Shown here piece after piece: positions 1 through 9,723 of a stretch of DNA of 64,000 nucleotides (position 1 is its first letter; the number at the start of each line of letters is the position of its first letter). Where the stretch lies: assembly GCF_008630495.1 (NCBI RefSeq), contig NZ_VWOJ01000002.1, forward strand, positions 635,001 to 699,000. Direction: 5' to 3'. This stretch comes from Alkalicaulis satelles (lineage in GTDB: Bacteria > Pseudomonadota > Alphaproteobacteria > Caulobacterales > Maricaulaceae). Under the pieces are notes generated by a model. It saw nothing but the letters and a program-made list of their open reading frames with translations. It was not told where the DNA came from and made no database searches. The translations under genes and the position numbers were made by a program.

Positions 1-316
1 GCCGGCTCACCACCCGGCCCGCCGGGCCGGTCTGGTGGGTGACCAGGGTCTTGCCCAGCATCTCCTCGGCGTGGCGCACCACGTCGTCCTTGGAGAAGGC
101 CAGCCGCACGCCGCCCTTGGCGTCCGGCCCCAGCTCCTTGAACTTGCCCTTGCCGCGCCCGCCGGCATGGATCTGGGATTTCACCACCCAGAGCGGGCCG
201 GGCAGCTGGTCAGCGGCCTTTCGCGCTTCCTCCACGGAAAACACGGCGACGCCGTCGGCGACCGGGGCGCCAAAGGATTTCAGCAGGGCCTTGGCCTGGT
301 GCTCGTGGATGTTCAT
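1..316 (-). CDS. sucC: Succinyl-CoA synthetase (ADP-forming) beta subunit, N-terminal part
   Basis: Only the first ~105 residues lie in the window; the gene continues past the left edge. The N-terminus begins [12 protein letters not shown] and continues into an ATP-grasp region with a [13 protein letters not shown] stretch, the usual start of SucC. The enzyme couples succinyl-CoA cleavage to nucleotide triphosphate formation in the TCA cycle, as a heterotetramer with SucD. SucD is not visible and would be expected further left. The ATG at 316 has a GGAGCG ribosome-binding site just upstream. It follows a small membrane-protein gene on the same strand, so it is not directly joined to sucA-odhB. 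The assignment is firm although the gene is partial. Confidence 0.93.
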   Translation of the reverse strand, partial: MNIHEHQAKALLKSFGAPVADGVAVFSVEEARKAADQLPGPLWVVKSQIHAGGRGKGKFKELGPDAKGGVRLAFSKDDVVRHAEEMLGKTLVTHQTGPAGRVVSR

Positions 317-441
317 GGGGCCGCACGCTCCTGATCAGGCGGAAAGGAAGGATGCGCCGCAGCAACGGCGCGCCGGGCCGCGTTATAACACCCGTCAGGG
401 TGCTGGCAACGCAGCTGTGCGGGCAATGCAGTTGCGCAGGC

Positions 442-789
442 TCATTCGCGCCGGGCGCCCGGGGCCAGGCGCGCTGAAATCGCGCCCGCCGCCCAGCCCA
501 GCCCGCCGGCCAGACCGGCGCTCAGGGCGAGGATCACGCCGGCGGGGTCGCCCGCACAGCTCTGCGGCGTTCCCCCCGCCGCGATGCAGGCTTCGGCGGC
601 GGTCTCCAGCATGGCGGCCAGCGCCAGCGCGGTCAGCTGGCCGGCCAGAACCGGCAGGCCCGCGCCCACCAGCGTCCAGCCCATCCAGCCGGCAAAGGTC
701 AGTGCGCGAAGCCAGGCGCGCAGCCACAGGGCCAGTCCCGCGCATGCGGCTGCCGGCGCGGCGATGGCGAGCAGGGCGAAGAAGGTCAT
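442..789 (-). CDS. Small hydrophobic membrane protein, function unknown
   Basis: A 115-residue protein made almost entirely of hydrophobic segments; three to four membrane spans are plausible (residues ~2-25, 30-60 and 85-110). A short loop around residues 65-80 holds two cysteines (EACIAAGG and QSCAGD) that could form a periplasmic disulfide. Its ATG overlaps the stop codon of the upstream MFS gene in an ATGA junction, so it is probably translated together with the transporter and may assist it. I recognise no family. The coupling argues that it is a real gene rather than a chance ORF. Confidence 0.6.
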   Translation of the reverse strand: MTFFALLAIAAPAAACAGLALWLRAWLRALTFAGWMGWTLVGAGLPVLAGQLTALALAAMLETAAEACIAAGGTPQSCAGDPAGVILALSAGLAGGLGWAAGAISARLAPGARRE

Positions 790-2081
790 GGTCGCGGCTC
801 CGGCGCCGGGGCGCCTGCCGGGCTTTCATCGGCTTCATCAGCTTCATCGGCGCTGTCCTCGGGGGCTTCGATCTCGGCCAGCTCCGCCGAGGTGGCGGTG
901 AGATAGAGGAAGGGTTCGCGCTCTTCTTGAGCGACCGGCGCGCGCACGGTGCGCCGCCACATCATGGCGGCGGCCAGGATGGCGCTGAATACCGCGGCGA
1001 ACAGGAACAGGCCGCGCGCGCCCAGCGGTCCGGCATAGGCGATGCCGGCCAGGATCGGCCCGATCACCGATCCGGCGGCCCAGACCAGCAGGGTTCCCGA
1101 AGCGATGGCCGGCAGGTCCTCGACCCGTGAGCGGTCTGCGGCGTGGGCGATGCCCACCGCGTAATAGGACAGGCTGGCCGCGCCCCACAGGCCCGCCAGC
1201 ACGGCGCCGCCAGCGAGGCCGGGATTGAGCAGGACGGCCAGCACGATGGCGAACAGCGCCGACGCCGCAGCCAGGGCTGCGATCACCAGGCGCCGGTCAA
1301 TGCGGTCGGATACCCAGCCTGCAGGCCACTGGGCCAGCATGGCCACGGCGTAGATCACCGCCATCACCAGCGCCGCCGCGCCGGCGGCGGCTTCGGGATT
1401 GAGGGTTTCGGCCCAGATGGGCACGAAAGCCAGCGTGCCTGAATTGACCACTCCGGCGATGAAGACGGCCGCAGCGGTGGCCGGCGCGATGGACAGAAGG
1501 CGCAGCGGCGAAACGGTCTCGCCGGTGGGCAGGGACGGCTCGCCGCGCCGGGTGAAGACGATGGGGATCAGGGCCAGGGACAGGAAAATGCCCGCGATCA
1601 CGAAGCTGTCGCCCAGCACCAGGCCGGGAATGGCGATCAGGAAGGGGCCCAGTATCAGCCCGGCCCGGCCCAGGATCTGATACATGGAGATCACCGTGCC
1701 GCGGCGCTCGGACGGGGTGGCGTCGGCGATCCAGCTTTCGGCCACGGCGAAAATGCCCGCCGCGCACACCCCGAAGCCGAAACGCGCCAGCAGCCACCAG
1801 GTGAAATCCGAATCCAGCGCCAGCGCCAGCGTCAGGGCCGCGCCCCCGCCGGCATAGGCGGCATAGGCGCGGATATGGCCGATGGAGCGGATGATGCGCG
1901 GCGCGGTGAAGGCGCCGGCCATGAAGCCCGCGCTATAGCCCGCCACCACCGCGCCGATGGACAGCGCTGACCAGGCGGCCGCATTCATGGCCAGCGGCAG
2001 GGCGACGCCCAGCGCCCCCACCGCCACCTGCAGCAGCAGCGTGGCGGCCATCACCGTGGCGACATTGCGGTAGATGACCAT
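786..2081 (-). CDS. MFS transporter
   Basis: A ~431-residue protein with about twelve hydrophobic segments in the major facilitator arrangement: GYSAGFMAGAFTAPRIIRSIGHIR in pieces between TM2 and TM3, and a related SDRIDRR loop between TM8 and TM9. The ATG at 2081 (MVIYRNV) is preferred over upstream in-frame starts because an AAGGA Shine-Dalgarno sits just ahead and the upstream extension is highly basic and unlike a transporter N-terminus. The C-terminus ends in an acidic, Pro-rich cytoplasmic tail. The substrate cannot be read from sequence. The gene couples by an ATGA overlap to the 115-residue membrane protein downstream. Confidence 0.85.
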   Translation of the reverse strand: MVIYRNVATVMAATLLLQVAVGALGVALPLAMNAAAWSALSIGAVVAGYSAGFMAGAFTAPRIIRSIGHIRAYAAYAGGGAALTLALALDSDFTWWLLARFGFGVCAAGIFAVAESWIADATPSERRGTVISMYQILGRAGLILGPFLIAIPGLVLGDSFVIAGIFLSLALIPIVFTRRGEPSLPTGETVSPLRLLSIAPATAAAVFIAGVVNSGTLAFVPIWAETLNPEAAAGAAALVMAVIYAVAMLAQWPAGWVSDRIDRRLVIAALAAASALFAIVLAVLLNPGLAGGAVLAGLWGAASLSYYAVGIAHAADRSRVEDLPAIASGTLLVWAAGSVIGPILAGIAYAGPLGARGLFLFAAVFSAILAAAMMWRRTVRAPVAQEEREPFLYLTATSAELAEIEAPEDSADEADEADESPAGAPAPEPRP

Positions 2082-2187
2082 GACCGGGTCCTTCGGGCGG
2101 CTGCTGTGGCGATGAGGCAAGACATCACGCGCGCGCTTGCGGCGCAAGACGCGGCGCTGGCGCCCGCTCATGCATTTGAAGCGGGCT

Positions 2188-2715
2188 TCAGCCCAGCCGG
2201 GCCAGACGCGCGATCATCCAGTCCAGCGAGGCCGGCCCGGCCCCGCGCAGCGCCAGATACAGCCCCAGCGCGCCCCAGGCCAGGGTCGAGGGCCAGGCTT
2301 CAGGCAGGATGAAGGCCATATGCCAGAGCGCGCCTGCGGACACCGCCAGCCCCGCCAGCCGGGCAAGCAGGCCTGCAGCAAGGCTCATGGCGATCAGGCT
2401 GGCCGCCGCCAGCAGCGCCATGGCGGCCAGCGCCGGGTCGATCTGGTTCTGGGTCCACAGGCGGGCGGCGTCCACAAGGCCCGGATCGGGCGTCACCCAG
2501 GCGCGCCAGTCGGCGCGCTCGCTCACCGGCAGGGCGTTGGCCCGCGCCCAGGTCCAGAACTGGACCGCCAGGGCGGCGCGCACGGCCAGGCCGGCGATCA
2601 GATCGGTCATCAGCGCGCCGGTGCGCGGCGCGCGCGGCGAGGCCAGCGCGGGCTGCGCAGACGCCGTATCAGCGAACAGCGCGCTGAAGCGCCGGCCCTC
2701 ATCGTGCGGGTTCAT
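2188..2715 (-). CDS. Membrane protein, possibly DoxX-like
   Basis: About 175 residues. A soluble N-terminal ~35 residues is followed by MTDLIAGLAVRAALAVQFW and then three further hydrophobic segments, giving about four membrane spans. Size and topology resemble small DoxX/SURF4-type proteins, but no diagnostic motif is present, so that label is tentative. The start at 2715 is supported by a strong GGGAGAGGGGG site; an internal ATG at MTDLIAG is an alternative. It lies between odhB and the MFS gene on the same strand with ~100-nt gaps, so it may or may not be in the TCA operon. Confidence 0.6.
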   Translation of the reverse strand: MNPHDEGRRFSALFADTASAQPALASPRAPRTGALMTDLIAGLAVRAALAVQFWTWARANALPVSERADWRAWVTPDPGLVDAARLWTQNQIDPALAAMALLAAASLIAMSLAAGLLARLAGLAVSAGALWHMAFILPEAWPSTLAWGALGLYLALRGAGPASLDWMIARLARLG

Positions 2716-2820
2716 CACGCCCCCTCTCCCACGCTTGCACCATGGCGCCAGAGGCGGCCCTGGTTCAATGCCTCGCGCGCCGGCTATGCCAGCGCGTGGC
2801 GGCGGGGCCACAGGGAAACG

Positions 2821-4074
2821 TCAGATATCCAGCAGCAGCCTTTGCGGGTTTTCCAGGCTTTCCTTGACGCGCACCAGGAAGGTGACGGCTTCCTTGCCGT
2901 CGACAATACGGTGGTCATAGGACAGGGCCAGATACATCATCGGGCGGATTTTCACCTCGCCATTGATGGCCATGGGGCGCTCCTGGATCTTGTGCATGCC
3001 CAGAATGCCCGACTGGGGCGCGTTGAGGATGGGCGAGGACATCAGCGAGCCATACACCCCGCCATTGGAGATGGTGAAGGTGGCGCCCTGCATGTCCTCG
3101 ATGGCCAGCTTGCCGTCGCGTGCGCGCTTGCCCAGATCGCCGATTCCGGATTCGATCTCGGCCAGGGATTTCACGTCGCAATCGCGCACCACCGGCACCA
3201 CCAGGCCCTTGTCGGTGCCCACGGCCACGCCGATATCGTAGTAATTCTTGTAGATGATATCGGTGCCGTCGATCTCGGCATTGACCGCCGGGATGTCTTT
3301 CAGGGCCGCCACGCAGGCCTTCACGAAAAAGCTCATGAAACCGAGTTTCACGCCATGCTTGGCGGTGAAATCGTCCTGGACCTGCTTGCGCAGGGCCATG
3401 ATGGCGCTCATGTCCGCCTCGTTATAGGTGGTGAGCATGGCCGCCGAGTTCTGGGCCTCTTTCAGGCGCCGGGCGATGGTCTGGCGCAGTCGGGTCATTT
3501 TCACCCGCTCCTCGCGCTCGCCGGTCTCGCGCGGCGCGGACGGCGCGGAGGCTGCAGGCGCGGGTGCAGACGCCCCGCCCTCAAGCGCCTTCAGGGCGTC
3601 GCCCTTGGTCACCCGGCCATCCTTGCCCGTGCCCTCGACCCTGGACAGGTCGAGATCGTTTTCCGCCGCCACGCGCTTGGCCGCGGGCATGGCCTTGGCG
3701 CCGGACGCGTCCGCGGACTTGTCGTCAGCTTCGCCTTCGGACTTCTCCTTGTCCTTTTCGCCGGACTTGTCCTTGTCCTGATCCTTGCCTTCGGATTTTG
3801 CGGCGGATTTGTCGCCGGACTTGTCCGTCTTGGCGCCCGATCCGGCGCCCAGCCTGGCCAGCGCCGCGCCGATTTCCACCGTGTCGCCTTCCTCAGCCAG
3901 GATCTCCTCGATCACGCCGTCTTCCTCGGCGCGCACCTCGACGGCGACCTTGTCGGTCTCCAGCTCGACCAGCACATCATCCTTTTTCACCGAATCGCCC
4001 TTGGACACCTGCCAGGCGCCGACCGTGGCCTCGGAGACGGATTCGCCCAGTGTGGGCACTTTGATCTCGGTCAT
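2821..4074 (-). CDS. odhB: Dihydrolipoyl succinyltransferase, E2 of 2-oxoglutarate dehydrogenase
   Basis: A 417-residue E2 enzyme transferring succinyl groups from lipoate to CoA. Residues ~1-75 form the lipoyl domain with the modifiable lysine in [11 protein letters not shown]. Residues ~125-160 are the peripheral-subunit (E3)-binding domain ([14 protein letters not shown]). Residues ~190-417 are the catalytic core, with the [12 protein letters not shown] active-site motif near the C-terminus. The linker at ~78-125 is unusually rich in Lys, Asp, Glu and Ser instead of the common Ala-Pro linker. It follows sucA by 46 nt on the same strand and is certainly co-transcribed with it. The E3 gene is not in the window. 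Confidence 0.97.
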   Translation of the reverse strand: MTEIKVPTLGESVSEATVGAWQVSKGDSVKKDDVLVELETDKVAVEVRAEEDGVIEEILAEEGDTVEIGAALARLGAGSGAKTDKSGDKSAAKSEGKDQDKDKSGEKDKEKSEGEADDKSADASGAKAMPAAKRVAAENDLDLSRVEGTGKDGRVTKGDALKALEGGASAPAPAASAPSAPRETGEREERVKMTRLRQTIARRLKEAQNSAAMLTTYNEADMSAIMALRKQVQDDFTAKHGVKLGFMSFFVKACVAALKDIPAVNAEIDGTDIIYKNYYDIGVAVGTDKGLVVPVVRDCDVKSLAEIESGIGDLGKRARDGKLAIEDMQGATFTISNGGVYGSLMSSPILNAPQSGILGMHKIQERPMAINGEVKIRPMMYLALSYDHRIVDGKEAVTFLVRVKESLENPQRLLLDI

Positions 4075-4120
4075 GATGGGTCTTTCTGTATCGCGGGGCG
4101 GAAGGATTGGCGGAAGGGGA

Positions 4121-7100
4121 TCAGTCGTCAGCGTCGAGGGTCAGCGCCTCGTCCACCAGCGCCTTCTGCTGGGCCTGGTGACGCGACAGCAGGCCGGTGG
4201 CGGTGGAGGCGGACGGCGCCCGGCCTGCATAGCGCGGACGCGCGCTGCGGGTGGCGGCCTTGTCCAGGCAGAACTCGATATAGGGCTCCACGAAGGTCCA
4301 CGCGCCCATATTCCTGGGCTCTTCCTGGCACCAGACCACATCGGCGTTGGGGAAGCGCTTGAGCTCGTCGATCACCGACTTGGCCGGGAAGGGATAGAAC
4401 TGCTCCACGCGCAGGAGATAGATGTCGTCCAGCCCGCGCTCCTCGCGCGCCTCGAGCAGGTCGAAATAGACCTTGCCCGAGCACATCACCACCCGGCGGA
4501 TCTTGTCATCCGCCTGCAAGGTCACGGTGGTGCGCGCCGGGCCGGTGTCGGGATGGCTCTTGCGGGCATGGCTGTCGGCATCGTCCCACAAGACGCGGTG
4601 GAAAGCCGAACCCGGGCCGAACTCGATGAGCGCGCTCACGCAGCGCTTGTGACGCAGAAGGCTCTTGGGCGTCATCAGGATCAGCGGCTTGCGGAAGCCG
4701 CGATGGATCTGGCGGCGCAGGATATGGAAATAATTCGCCGGGGTGGAGCAGTTGGCCACCTGCATATTGTCCTGGGCGCATTGCTGCAGAAAGCGCTCCA
4801 GCCGCGCCGAGGAGTGCTCGGGACCCTGGCCCTCATAGCCATGGGGCAGAAGCATCACCAGGCCCGACATGCGCAGCCATTTGCGCTCGGCCGAGGAGAT
4901 GAACTGGTCGACGATCATCTGGGCGCCGTTGGCGAAATCGCCGAACTGGGCCTCCCACATCACCAGCGTGTTGGGCGCGGAGGTGGAATAGCCGTATTCA
5001 AAGCCCAGCACCGCCTCTTCCGAGAGCATGGAATCGATCACCTCATAGCGGGCCTGGTCCTCGCTGAGATGATTGAGCAGGGTGTGGCGCTCCTGGGTCT
5101 CCTGATCGATGATGTGGGAATGGCGCTGGGAGAAGGTGCCGCGCCCGCAATCCTGGCCCGACAGGCGCACCGGGAAGCCTTCCATCGCCAGCGTGCCGAA
5201 GGCCAGATGCTCGGCGGTGGCCCAGTCAATGCCGTCCCCGTCCTCCAGCACCGCCTTGCGGCGCCCTTCCAGAACGCGCTTGAGCGTACGGTGGATATTG
5301 ATCCCGTCGGGGATCGTGGTCATCCGGTCGGCCACGGTCTTGAGCCTGTCGGTCTCCACCGCGGTCTGGCCGCGCCGGTCATCCTCTTCAGGCAGGCCCA
5401 GACCTGACCACACGCCGTCCAGCCAGTCGGCCTTGTTGGTCTTGTAGCTCTTGCCGGCGTCGAACTCGGCGTCGAGGAAACCGGCGAAGTCTTCGGCCCA
5501 GCCGTCGATCTCGTCCCGGGTGACCAGGCCCTCATCGATCAGGCGCTGGCCGTAAAGCTCCAGCGTGGTGGGGTGTTTGGAGATGGCCCGGTACATCACC
5601 GGCTGGGTGAAGGAGGGATCATCGCCCTCATTATGGCCGAAGCGGCGGTAGCAGAACATGTCCACCACCACGTCCTTGCCGAATTTCTGGCGGTATTCGG
5701 CGGCGATTTTCGCCGCGAACACCACCGCTTCGGGGTCGTCGCCATTGACGTGGAAGATGGGCGCCTGGACCATCAGGGCCACATCGGACGGATAGGGCGA
5801 GGAGCGCGAATCCTTGGGGTCGGTGGTGAAGCCGATCTGGTTATTGACCACGAAATGCACCGCCCCGCCGGTGCGGTGGCCCTTCAGCCCGGACAGGCCG
5901 AAGCACTCGGCCACGATGCCCTGGCCGGCGAAGGCCGCGTCCCCGTGCAGCAGCAGCGGCATGACCCGGTGCCAGGACGGTTCGCCGGTCTCGCGCAGCA
6001 TCTTGCTCATCTTGGCGCGGGCCTTGCCCATCACCACCGGGTTCACCGCCTCCAGGTGGGACGGGTTGGGGCTGAGCGACAGATGGACGGTATTGCCGTC
6101 AAACTCCCGGTCGGACGACGAGCCCAAATGGTATTTCACATCGCCCGAGGCGTAGTCTTCGTCGCCCAGCGAATCCCCGCCCTGGAACTCGTGGAAGATC
6201 ACGTGATAGGGCTTGCCCATCACGGCGGCGAGCACGTTCAGCCGACCCCGGTGGGGCATGCCGATGATGATTTCCTCAACGCCCAGCGCGCCGCCGCGCT
6301 TGATGATCTGCTCCAGCGCCGGGATCAGGGATTCCCCGCCATCAATGCCGAAGCGCTTGGTGCCGGGATAGCGCTTGTGCAAGAAGCGCTCGAAGCCTTC
6401 GGTCTCGATGATCTTGCGCAGGATGGCGCGCTTGCCCTCGGGCGAGAAGGCCACGCCCTTGTCCGGCCCCTCGATGCGCTCTTGCAGCCAGGCTTTCTCG
6501 TCGGGGTTGGAGATGTGCATGAACTCCACCGCGAAGGTGGAGCAATAGGTGCGCTTGAGGATGTCCAGCATCTGGCGCACCGTGGCGGTTTCCAGCCCCA
6601 GATAGCCGTTGATGAAGATCTCGCGGTCGTAATCGGCTTCGGTGAAGCCGTAATTCTCCGGCTCCAGCTCCGGCTGGGGGCCGAAATCGGTCAGGCCCAG
6701 CGGGTCCAGATCGGCGGCCAGATGCCCGCGCATGCGATAGGCGCGGATCAGCATGATGGCGGCGATGGAATCCTTGACCGCCTTGTGAACATCGGCGGGC
6801 GCAGCGCTGGCGCCGGCGTGCCGGGCCACCGCGTCGGGCAGGGCGGTCATGGCCGCTTCCATATCGCCCAGCGCCGCGATCAGCTCGCCATTGGGGCGGC
6901 GCGGCCAGCCCTGACGCTTCCAGGCCGGGCCCTTGGCGGCCTGGCGCGCATCGCCGCCCTCATCGCCCACTTCATCCAGGAAGGCGCGCCAGGAGTCCGG
7001 TACGCTGGCCGGATCCTCGGCGTATCGCGCGGCCATCTGCTCGATATAGGCGGCGTTGCCGCCGAACAGGAAGGCGGTGTCTAGGAAGGTCTGGTTTGCA

Positions 7101-7129
7101 GAGGAGCGTGCGTCAGCCATGGATGCCAT
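4121..7129 (-). CDS. sucA: 2-oxoglutarate dehydrogenase E1 component
   Basis: A 1002-residue thiamine-diphosphate enzyme that decarboxylates 2-oxoglutarate and succinylates the lipoyl group of OdhB. The N-terminal E2-binding stretch ([13 protein letters not shown]) is present. The ThDP-binding region reads GDAAFAGQG followed later by NNQIGFTT, and [10 protein letters not shown] lies upstream. The C-terminal transketolase-like half contains [15 protein letters not shown] and ends with the usual [11 protein letters not shown] block. Length matches the family. The ATG at 7129 is used; a second in-frame ATG (MADARSS) at 7120 is equally possible. It is first in the operon and is separated by ~250 nt from the divergent EAL-like gene. 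Confidence 0.98.
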   Translation of the reverse strand: MASMADARSSANQTFLDTAFLFGGNAAYIEQMAARYAEDPASVPDSWRAFLDEVGDEGGDARQAAKGPAWKRQGWPRRPNGELIAALGDMEAAMTALPDAVARHAGASAAPADVHKAVKDSIAAIMLIRAYRMRGHLAADLDPLGLTDFGPQPELEPENYGFTEADYDREIFINGYLGLETATVRQMLDILKRTYCSTFAVEFMHISNPDEKAWLQERIEGPDKGVAFSPEGKRAILRKIIETEGFERFLHKRYPGTKRFGIDGGESLIPALEQIIKRGGALGVEEIIIGMPHRGRLNVLAAVMGKPYHVIFHEFQGGDSLGDEDYASGDVKYHLGSSSDREFDGNTVHLSLSPNPSHLEAVNPVVMGKARAKMSKMLRETGEPSWHRVMPLLLHGDAAFAGQGIVAECFGLSGLKGHRTGGAVHFVVNNQIGFTTDPKDSRSSPYPSDVALMVQAPIFHVNGDDPEAVVFAAKIAAEYRQKFGKDVVVDMFCYRRFGHNEGDDPSFTQPVMYRAISKHPTTLELYGQRLIDEGLVTRDEIDGWAEDFAGFLDAEFDAGKSYKTNKADWLDGVWSGLGLPEEDDRRGQTAVETDRLKTVADRMTTIPDGINIHRTLKRVLEGRRKAVLEDGDGIDWATAEHLAFGTLAMEGFPVRLSGQDCGRGTFSQRHSHIIDQETQERHTLLNHLSEDQARYEVIDSMLSEEAVLGFEYGYSTSAPNTLVMWEAQFGDFANGAQMIVDQFISSAERKWLRMSGLVMLLPHGYEGQGPEHSSARLERFLQQCAQDNMQVANCSTPANYFHILRRQIHRGFRKPLILMTPKSLLRHKRCVSALIEFGPGSAFHRVLWDDADSHARKSHPDTGPARTTVTLQADDKIRRVVMCSGKVYFDLLEAREERGLDDIYLLRVEQFYPFPAKSVIDELKRFPNADVVWCQEEPRNMGAWTFVEPYIEFCLDKAATRSARPRYAGRAPSASTATGLLSRHQAQQKALVDEALTLDADD

Positions 7130-7380
7130 ATGTCCGCGAGCGGAGAAACGCGCCCTGGGGCGCGCGGGCGAGGGGTCGCCGCTATGTATGACGTATGAAA
7201 GGTAAAGAGAAGCCTGATCGTCCGATTCGGGCGCCGAAACCTAGAACGATCGTTCGCCAGAGGGGCGCGCGCCGTCAGCCAGGCGCCCGACCACATGCAC
7301 AGCCTGTCATTAACGTGTCATGTGACAAATACGGGCTCTGACCGGCTCGGCCGATCCGTGCCGGCAGAGCGCCGCAAGGG

Positions 7381-8610
7381 ATGGCTGTTGAACCCATGGA
7401 TCTGCACGCTGCACTGGCTCAGTATCGCGCGTCCGTCCGCGATCGTGATCCGCTGGATGCGACCCAGATCGAGTTCATCAATCTCGGCCCCTTGCGCGAT
7501 CGCTATGGTGCGCGCTGGCCGCAGGTGCGCGAGCGCATTTTCGATGTCTGCGACGCCTTCGTGAAGCGGCGCCTGGCGCCGGGTGATCTGGCCGTGCGCG
7601 CCGCGACAGGCTTTCTGGTGCTGCCCGGTCCCGGGCGCACCGAGACGGCGGCCGCCTTCACAGCGCGCATCGAGCGCGAGCTGCAGGCGTTTTTCCTGGG
7701 CGTGGAGCATCTCCAGTCGCTGCAGGTGCAGGCCCGGCACACGCCCCTGCCCGCAGCGTGTCTGCTGGATGCGCTGGGCTCGAGCGCCATGGAAGAGGCC
7801 GCTCAAGCCCATGAGGCCGCCGCAGCGCCTGATGAACCGGCGCCGCCTGTCCTGCCCGATTTCGAGCTGTATTTCGAGCCGGTCTGGACTGCAGCATCGG
7901 GGTTTGTGGCCCTGCATGCGGCGGAGCCTGCGGGCGTGTCCTCGCTGGGGGCGGGCCTGATGCGCGGACACGCGCTGGCGCCCTCGGCGGGCGGCGCGGC
8001 GATGCGCATGGAGCTGGACCGGCGCGTGCTGATGGCGGCGGCGCGCGCCTGGCGTGAAGGCCGGGGCGGGGCGCCGGGCGTGCTGGCGGCGCCGGTGCAT
8101 TACGAGACCCTGGCCCAGCTCAAATGCCGCCTGCCCTATCTGGCCTCGTTCAGCGCGCTGGAGGAAGCCGAGCGCAAGGCGGTTATGGCCCTCATCCGGG
8201 CGTCCCCGGTTGACGCGCCCTATACCCGGCTCACCGAAGTCTGCCGCAGCGCCAAGGCGCTCTTTCCCCGGGTGATCGTGGAGATCGATCTGATGAAGGT
8301 GAAGCTCGACCGCTTCGTGGATGCGCGCGCGGATGTGTTCTTTTTCACAGCGCCCGGTCCGGCGCCGTTCAGCGCGCCCGCCCTGGAGGCGATCAGTCGG
8401 TTGAGCGAGCGCGCTGCGCGGCTGGGGGCGCGAACCGCCATGGGCGGGTGCTGCGACGCCGCCCAGCTGGCCGCGGCGCTGGATGCAGGCGTGCACTATA
8501 TTTCGGGGCCGCTGACCGGCGAGCCGGCGCGGCGGGCCCGGCCCCCGTATCAACTGGACCTGACCGCAACGGCGCCGGGTCCGCAAGCCCAGGGAAGGCA
8601 AGCCTCATGA
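7381..8610 (+). CDS. Degenerate EAL-like domain protein, partner of the adjacent BLUF photoreceptor
   Basis: A 409-residue cytoplasmic protein. Residues ~1-150 match nothing I recognise. Residues ~160-395 follow the EAL phosphodiesterase layout: FELYFEPVW near the start, VIVEIDLMKVKLDRF in the middle, and a C-terminal GVHYISGPLTGEP like the G-x-D-Y-x-Q-G-x-x-x-x-x-P end of EAL domains. The catalytic residues are gone: the E-x-L signature is replaced by LHA and the usual AEGVE loop reads MGGCCD. It is therefore unlikely to cleave c-di-GMP and may be a binding or scaffold protein. Its stop overlaps the BLUF start (ATGA), so the two are made together. The first in-frame start (7381) has AAGGG too close to it; the ATG at 7396 is an alternative. 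Confidence 0.6.
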   Translation: MAVEPMDLHAALAQYRASVRDRDPLDATQIEFINLGPLRDRYGARWPQVRERIFDVCDAFVKRRLAPGDLAVRAATGFLVLPGPGRTETAAAFTARIERELQAFFLGVEHLQSLQVQARHTPLPAACLLDALGSSAMEEAAQAHEAAAAPDEPAPPVLPDFELYFEPVWTAASGFVALHAAEPAGVSSLGAGLMRGHALAPSAGGAAMRMELDRRVLMAAARAWREGRGGAPGVLAAPVHYETLAQLKCRLPYLASFSALEEAERKAVMALIRASPVDAPYTRLTEVCRSAKALFPRVIVEIDLMKVKLDRFVDARADVFFFTAPGPAPFSAPALEAISRLSERAARLGARTAMGGCCDAAQLAAALDAGVHYISGPLTGEPARRARPPYQLDLTATAPGPQAQGRQAS

Positions 8611-9101
8611 GCCAGGAAAATGGCGATCTGTTGCGCGTGGTCTATCTCTCAACCAGCCTGATCAGCCGGTCGCCGGGCGCGTTCCGGGCCGAGATGGCCT
8701 CCATTCTGGAAGCCTGCGCCCGGCGCAATCCGCGCCTGGGCGTCACCGGCGTGCTGATCTATGAGCGCGGGCGCTTCGTGCAGCTGCTGGAGGGCCCGGC
8801 AGAGGCGGTGGACGCCCTGCTGGACGATATCGAGACCGATGTGCGCCACGGCCTGTTCAAGATACTCTGGCGCACGCGGGCGTCTAGGCGCCTGTTCGAA
8901 AACTGGTCCATGGCCTTCATGGACGCCGCTGACGCCCCGGCGCTGCCGGACGCCGCCACCCCCTGGGAGCGCGCCAGCCCCGTACAGCTGGCCGCGCGCC
9001 TGGCGTTCGCAGGCAAGCATTTGTCCGTGCTGAGCGTCCCGGTCTCGCCCGCCTCACCGGCGGTCAATACGGCTGATCGCCCGGGTTCTGCGTACGCATG
9101 A
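8607..9101 (+). CDS. BLUF-domain blue-light sensor
   Basis: A 164-residue single-domain FAD photoreceptor. The residues of the BLUF photocycle are visible: Tyr13 in VVYLSTS, Asn41 in ARRNPRLGVTGVL, Gln59 in GRFVQLLEGP and Trp100 in NWSMAF. The chromophore hydrogen-bond network therefore looks intact. The C-terminal ~50 residues are low complexity and carry no output domain, so signalling probably goes through a partner. The ATGA overlap with the upstream EAL-like gene makes that protein the obvious candidate, recalling BLUF-EAL fusions split into two ORFs. The 3' end overlaps the convergent Nudix gene by 38 nt. Confidence 0.93.
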   Translation: MSQENGDLLRVVYLSTSLISRSPGAFRAEMASILEACARRNPRLGVTGVLIYERGRFVQLLEGPAEAVDALLDDIETDVRHGLFKILWRTRASRRLFENWSMAFMDAADAPALPDAATPWERASPVQLAARLAFAGKHLSVLSVPVSPASPAVNTADRPGSAYA

Positions 9102-9600
9102 CCGGGACCGGGGCGGGCTGGCCGCGCGCCGCCATCCAGTCGTCCAGCGCCCAGTGCACGGACGGAAAGGCGAGGGTGGCGCGCGGGATGTCCTCGAACG
9201 CGCACAGGCGCACTTCCTGACTTTCCGGACCCGGCGCAATCTCTGACTTCAGCCGGGCGCGGAAGAAAATCTGCACCTGGGAGATGCGCGGGATGGAATA
9301 GACGCCCAGCAGCGCGTCCAGCTCGATATCGGCGCACGCCTCCTCGCGCGCCTCGCGCCGGGCGGCGGCCTCCACGCTCTCGCCCTCTTCCATATAGCCG
9401 GCCGGCAGGGTCCAGAAGCCTGTGCGCGGCGCGATGGCGCGCCGGCAGATCAGGATGCGGCCCAGATCATCGGCCACCACCGCCCCGGCGACGATTTTCG
9501 GGTTCACATAGTCGATAAAGCCGCACTGGCCGCACACGCGCCGTTCGCGGTCCTCGCCTTCAGGCGTGCGTATTTCAAAGCTGGGCCCGGATGCGGTCAT
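9064..9600 (-). CDS. Nudix hydrolase with N-terminal CxxC
   Basis: A 178-residue Nudix hydrolase. The Nudix box is GYMEEGESVEAAARREAREE in order, with Ala at one of the usually Gly positions but all metal-binding Glu residues kept. An N-terminal CGQCGFIDYVNPK segment resembles half of the zinc ribbon of NADH-pyrophosphatase-like Nudix proteins. Substrate specificity is not determinable. The ATG at 9600 is preceded by an AGAGGAG site, which rules against the longer ORF from 9714. It is divergent from the marR gene. Confidence 0.88.
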   Translation of the reverse strand: MTASGPSFEIRTPEGEDRERRVCGQCGFIDYVNPKIVAGAVVADDLGRILICRRAIAPRTGFWTLPAGYMEEGESVEAAARREAREEACADIELDALLGVYSIPRISQVQIFFRARLKSEIAPGPESQEVRLCAFEDIPRATLAFPSVHWALDDWMAARGQPAPVPVMRTQNPGDQPY

Positions 9601-9662
9601 GGCGCGGACGGTCTCCTCTGGCCGCTCAGATGGCGTTGATCCGTACAAGGAAAGGGCGCTAA

Positions 9663-9690
9663 TTGAAACGTCATCAAATTCGCGTAGAGT
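9663..9690 (+). promoter_or_regulatory. Candidate sigma70-type promoter for the marR-family gene
   Basis: TTGAAA (9663-9668) and TAGAGT (9685-9690) are separated by 16 nt and lie 33 nt ahead of the ATG at 9724. The match is five of six and four of six to the consensus. No clear MarR palindrome was seen. Confidence 0.35.
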
Positions 9691-9723
9691 GCAATCATTC
9701 CGTTGCCTGAACATAGGTCACAC

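Noticed and set aside
2137-4362. Long plus-strand ORF (741 codons) opposite odhB
   Set aside because: It is antisense to odhB and parts of its neighbours, with His/Gly/Ala-rich translation and no motif. High GC removes stop codons in this frame.
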